A stretch of 7,313 nucleotides of DNA from Methylotenera_A sp031399315. GTDB taxonomy: Bacteria > Pseudomonadota > Gammaproteobacteria > Burkholderiales > Methylophilaceae. The stretch is from NCBI GenBank assembly GCA_031399315.1, contig JANNOS010000117.1:1-7313 (forward strand). The letters run 5' to 3'. The translations under genes and the position numbers were made by a program. Position 1 is the first letter of the stretch. Each line of letters starts with the position of its first letter. Shown here piece after piece: positions 5,218 through 7,313 of this stretch. The notes beneath the pieces were generated by a model that saw only the letters and a list, made by a program, of their open reading frames with translations, made no database searches and was not told where the DNA came from.

Positions 5218-6165
5218 TTAAATTGCATTAGTTAACTCAGGAATAGCTTCAAATAAATCTGCCACCAAACCATAATCTGCCACTTGAAAGATGGGCGCAT
5301 CAGGGTCTTGGTTAATCGCAACCACGATTTTACTGTCCTTCATGCCGTAGGTATGTTGCACGGCACCAGAAACGCCTACAGCGATATAAAGGTCTGGGGC
5401 GACCACTACACCGGTTTGACCCACTTGAATATCATTTGGTGCAAAACCTGCATCCACCGCTGCACGGGTGGCACCTAATGCCGCCCCGAGTTTAGTCGCC
5501 AATGGCGATAATACTTCTTCAAATCTTTCTGCACTACCTAAAGACCTACCGCCAGAAATCACCACTTTTGCTGAACTTAGCGCTGGCCGATCAGAAAGGC
5601 TACGTGTTGCACTTACCCAGCGGGTATTAGTAAAAGGCGCAGGGGCTACAATAGAGACTATTTCAACTTGAGCAGCCGTATTTTTAGCAGCGACAAAATT
5701 GCTGCTATGTATAGTCAATATTTGTAGCGTGTCGACACTTTGAATCGTGGTATGAATATTACCTGCATACACTGAACGTACATAAGTATGATCAGCTTTA
5801 ATTTCAAGCACATCTGAAATCATCGCCACATCCAACAAAGCGGCTGCGCGTGGCAAAATATTGCGACTAAAAGAGGAGTGTACGGCTAATATAACTTGAT
5901 ACTCACCCGCAACTTGTACGATGATATTAGCAACGTCTTCCGCCAATTGATGCGCCAAATGCGCTGCTTCTGCCTGAATGACACGACCGACGCCAGTAAT
6001 TGCGGCTGCTTGCTCAGCAAGCGCACTATTATTGCTGCCCGCTATCAACACCTCAACAGGTGCATTCCAAAATTGTGCGGCAGTCACCGCTTGATAGACT
6101 GCTGGGCTGAGTTGTTTGCCATCATGTTCGGCCAAAATTAAAATTTTCATAGCTGTATTATTCAC
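5218..6165 (-). CDS. etfA: Electron transfer flavoprotein, alpha subunit
   Basis: A 315-residue EtfA, the FAD-carrying subunit of the ETF heterodimer. The N-terminal domain (ILILAEHDGKQ onward) packs on EtfB. The C-terminal FAD domain shows GGRSLG (205-210), the Arg of GATRAAVDAG (Arg234, matching human alpha-Arg249), QVGQTG (247-252, with Thr251), SGAVQH (266-271, with the flavin-contacting His271) and NQDPDAPIFQVADYG (285-299). All flavin-contact residues I know are kept. I chose the GTG at 6165: AGGA (6177-6174) is 8 nt upstream, and GTGA overlaps the etfB stop by 4 nt, which implies coupled translation. An ATG five codons later (6150) is the alternative and gives the more usual MKILILAEHD start. 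fpr follows after 33 nt. The ETF accepts electrons from flavin dehydrogenases; the donor is not in this window. Confidence 0.95.
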   Translation of the reverse strand: MNNTAMKILILAEHDGKQLSPAVYQAVTAAQFWNAPVEVLIAGSNNSALAEQAAAITGVGRVIQAEAAHLAHQLAEDVANIIVQVAGEYQVILAVHSSFSRNILPRAAALLDVAMISDVLEIKADHTYVRSVYAGNIHTTIQSVDTLQILTIHSSNFVAAKNTAAQVEIVSIVAPAPFTNTRWVSATRSLSDRPALSSAKVVISGGRSLGSAERFEEVLSPLATKLGAALGATRAAVDAGFAPNDIQVGQTGVVVAPDLYIAVGVSGAVQHTYGMKDSKIVVAINQDPDAPIFQVADYGLVADLFEAIPELTNAI

Positions 6166-6914
6166 AGTAGTATTCCTTCGTGTTCGCGCAGTTTACTTAA
6201 TAGCTCACTGACGCTACCAACCCTAATACCCGCTTTTCTAACTGATGGTTCAGATACCTTAATTAACTTCAAACGTGGCTCAGCGTTAACTGCAAGCTCG
6301 GTTGCGTTTATGGTTTCTATCGGTTTCTTCCTCGCCATCATCAAGTTAGGTAGTTTCACGAATCGTGGCTCGTTTAAGCGTAAATCTGCGGTCACAACTG
6401 CTGGTAAATTAAGTGCTAATGTTTCTGTGCCGCCATCTACTTCGCGCGTTACCCTAATCACATTGTCATCAACCTGAATAGCTGAGGCAAAAGTTGCCTG
6501 TGGGTAGTTCAAAAGTGCTGCCAGCATTTGCCCAGTTTGGCCTGCGTCATCATCAATGGCTTGTTTACCTAAGATAATAAGCTGCGGTTGCTCACGTAAC
6601 GCAACCGCTTTTAACAATTTTGCAACGCCCAGTGCTTGCAAGGTTAAATCACTTTCCACCAGAATCGCGCGATCTGCACCCATGGCCAACGCATGGCGCA
6701 ATACATCTTGATTTGCTGATGTGCCAAGTGATACTGCTACTATTTCGGTGGCAATGCCCTGCTCCTTAAGGCGCAAAGCCTCTTCAATCGCGTTTTCATC
6801 AAATGGGTTAATGCCCATCTTTACGCCATTGATATCCACATCAGAGCCATCTGGCTTGATGCGCACTTTAATGTTGTAATCAACAACTCGCTTTACCGCG
6901 GCCAATACTTTCAT
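6162..6914 (-). CDS. etfB: Electron transfer flavoprotein, beta subunit
   Basis: A complete 250-residue EtfB. It starts MKVLAAVKRV and has the canonical early segment GVKMGINPFDENAIEEALRL. The loop LGKQAIDDDAGQTGQMLA (115-132) closely matches the AMP-binding loop of human ETF-beta, which points to a conventional, non-bifurcating ETF. VTREVDGGTETLALNLPAVV is the EtfB signature. ADLRLNEPRFVKLPNLMMAR contains Leu188, which aligns with the recognition-loop Leu195 that docks ETF to acyl-CoA dehydrogenase in the human complex. The ribosome site is strong: AAGGAAG (6926-6920), 5 nt from the ATG. It is the first gene of the likely etfB-etfA-fpr operon, reading away from a LysR gene. Methylotrophs can use such ETFs with amine dehydrogenases; nothing here shows which donor is used. 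Confidence 0.96.
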   Translation of the reverse strand: MKVLAAVKRVVDYNIKVRIKPDGSDVDINGVKMGINPFDENAIEEALRLKEQGIATEIVAVSLGTSANQDVLRHALAMGADRAILVESDLTLQALGVAKLLKAVALREQPQLIILGKQAIDDDAGQTGQMLAALLNYPQATFASAIQVDDNVIRVTREVDGGTETLALNLPAVVTADLRLNEPRFVKLPNLMMARKKPIETINATELAVNAEPRLKLIKVSEPSVRKAGIRVGSVSELLSKLREHEGILL

Positions 6915-7032
6915 AACAGCTTCCTTAACAATTGCTGCGCATTTTATAGTAAAATCAAGTATAAGTTAAATGGATTATAATGATTAGACATATCTGTAAT
7001 ATAGATATACCTTATTGTTATATAAAAAAACA
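6915..7032. promoter_or_regulatory. Divergent promoter region between etfB and the LysR gene
   Basis: These 118 bp are very AT-rich. The 8-bp palindrome ATTATAAT (6974-6981) offers TATAAT on both strands (plus 6976-6981, minus 6979-6974). TATAAA (minus 6947-6942) and TATACT (minus 6963-6958) are other -10 candidates for etfB. None has a strong -35, which fits activator-dependent transcription. I cannot choose between them. Confidence 0.45.
6990..7008. promoter_or_regulatory. Candidate LysR-type binding box
   Basis: ATATCT-GTAATAT-AGATAT is a perfect 6-bp inverted repeat with a 7-bp centre. It contains T-N11-A (T6993 to A7005), the usual LysR box form, and lies just upstream of a LysR gene and its divergent target candidates. 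The region is AT-rich, so chance symmetry is possible. Confidence 0.45.
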
Positions 7033-7313
7033 ATGAAATATAGCTTAAGACAGCTTGAGATTTTTGTGGCCATTAGCCGCACTGCGAGTGTATCTCGCGC
7101 GGCTGAGGACTTATCGTTGTCGCAATCTGCTACCAGCACCTCATTAAGTGAGTTTGAAAAACAATTTGATTTACAGCTTTTTGACCGTGTAGGCAAGTCA
7201 CTACGTATTAATGAAACTGGCCAGCAACTGTTACCACGCGCGGTTGAGCTGCTTGATAGAGCAAAAGAAATTGAAGCGTTATTGCAAGGCCATGCAGGTT
7301 TCGGCCACATGAA
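7033..7313 (+). CDS. LysR-type transcriptional regulator, N-terminal part (3' end outside window)
   Basis: The first 93 residues of a LysR-family regulator. MKYSLRQLEIFVAISRTASVSRAAEDLSLSQSATSTSLSEFEKQF is the N-terminal winged helix-turn-helix: RAAEDLSLSQSATSTSLSEF (22-41) spans the turn and recognition helix, and LQLFDRVGKSLRINETGQQL is the standard wing. The linker helix begins in AVELLDRAKEIEALLQG. The effector-binding domain is cut off by the window edge, so the inducer cannot be guessed. The ATG at 7033 is preceded by A-rich sequence without a clear Shine-Dalgarno. The gene is divergent from etfB with 118 bp between them, the usual arrangement for a LysR protein that controls its neighbour and itself. 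Control of etfB-etfA-fpr is therefore a reasonable inference. Confidence 0.92.
   Translation, partial: MKYSLRQLEIFVAISRTASVSRAAEDLSLSQSATSTSLSEFEKQFDLQLFDRVGKSLRINETGQQLLPRAVELLDRAKEIEALLQGHAGFGHM

Noticed and set aside
5284..6141. Plus-strand open frames across etfA
   Set aside because: They are antisense to a well-conserved gene, with no ribosome sites or domain signals.
6162..6914. Electron-bifurcating (FixAB-type) ETF
   Set aside because: The EtfB loop GKQAIDDDAGQTGQM matches the AMP-binding form of conventional ETFs, and no fixC/fixX-like or bifurcating partner gene is in the window.
6984..7310. Minus-strand open frame opposite the LysR gene
   Set aside because: The plus strand encodes an unmistakable LysR helix-turn-helix. 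The antisense frame is low-complexity and runs into the AT-rich promoter region.

Overview
The window looks like a piece of a moderately AT-rich proteobacterial chromosome. The ferredoxin-NADP+ reductase with an AFVEK-type C-terminus, the YcaC-like hydrolase, the Uup-type ABC-F ATPase and the etfB-etfA pair are all typical of beta- and gammaproteobacteria. A betaproteobacterium, possibly of the Methylophilaceae, is my best guess. That guess rests on overall impression and not on a search.

Layout, left to right. (1) Positions 1-1444, plus strand: the 3' part of a pirin gene, a complete YcaC-like isochorismatase-family hydrolase, and a short remnant of an antibiotic-biosynthesis-monooxygenase (ABM) fold gene. 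(2) Positions 1418-2380: an accessory patch. It holds a HigB/HigA-type toxin-antitoxin module on the minus strand, lying between two 25-bp direct repeats that match at 23 positions. A third, inverted and partial copy of the same sequence lies further right, and a perfect 12-bp-stem hairpin follows. The left repeat copy supplies the last codons and the stop of the ABM remnant, so that gene seems to have been cut by arrival of this patch. (3) Positions 2443-4385, plus strand: uup, with its own TATAAT box. (4) Positions 4408-6914, minus strand: etfB, etfA and fpr, which read as one electron-transfer operon. etfB and etfA overlap by 4 nt (GTGA), and fpr follows after 33 nt. (5) Positions 7033-7313, plus strand: the 5' part of a LysR-type regulator, divergent from etfB across 118 bp that hold a candidate LysR box.

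How the genes fit together. EtfAB is a soluble heterodimer carrying FAD and AMP that takes electrons from flavin dehydrogenases. Fpr exchanges electrons between NADPH and ferredoxin or flavodoxin. Their co-transcription and the divergent LysR gene suggest a regulated redox unit, but no dehydrogenase or ETF-quinone oxidoreductase is visible here. The toxin-antitoxin promoter is the sharpest regulatory signal in the window. It has TTGACT, a 17-nt spacer and TACAAT, with a perfect palindrome filling most of the spacer and reaching into the -10. The predicted transcript starts at or next to the toxin ATG, so the mRNA would be leaderless or nearly so.

I see no rRNA, tRNA, CRISPR array, complete insertion sequence or transposase gene in the window.
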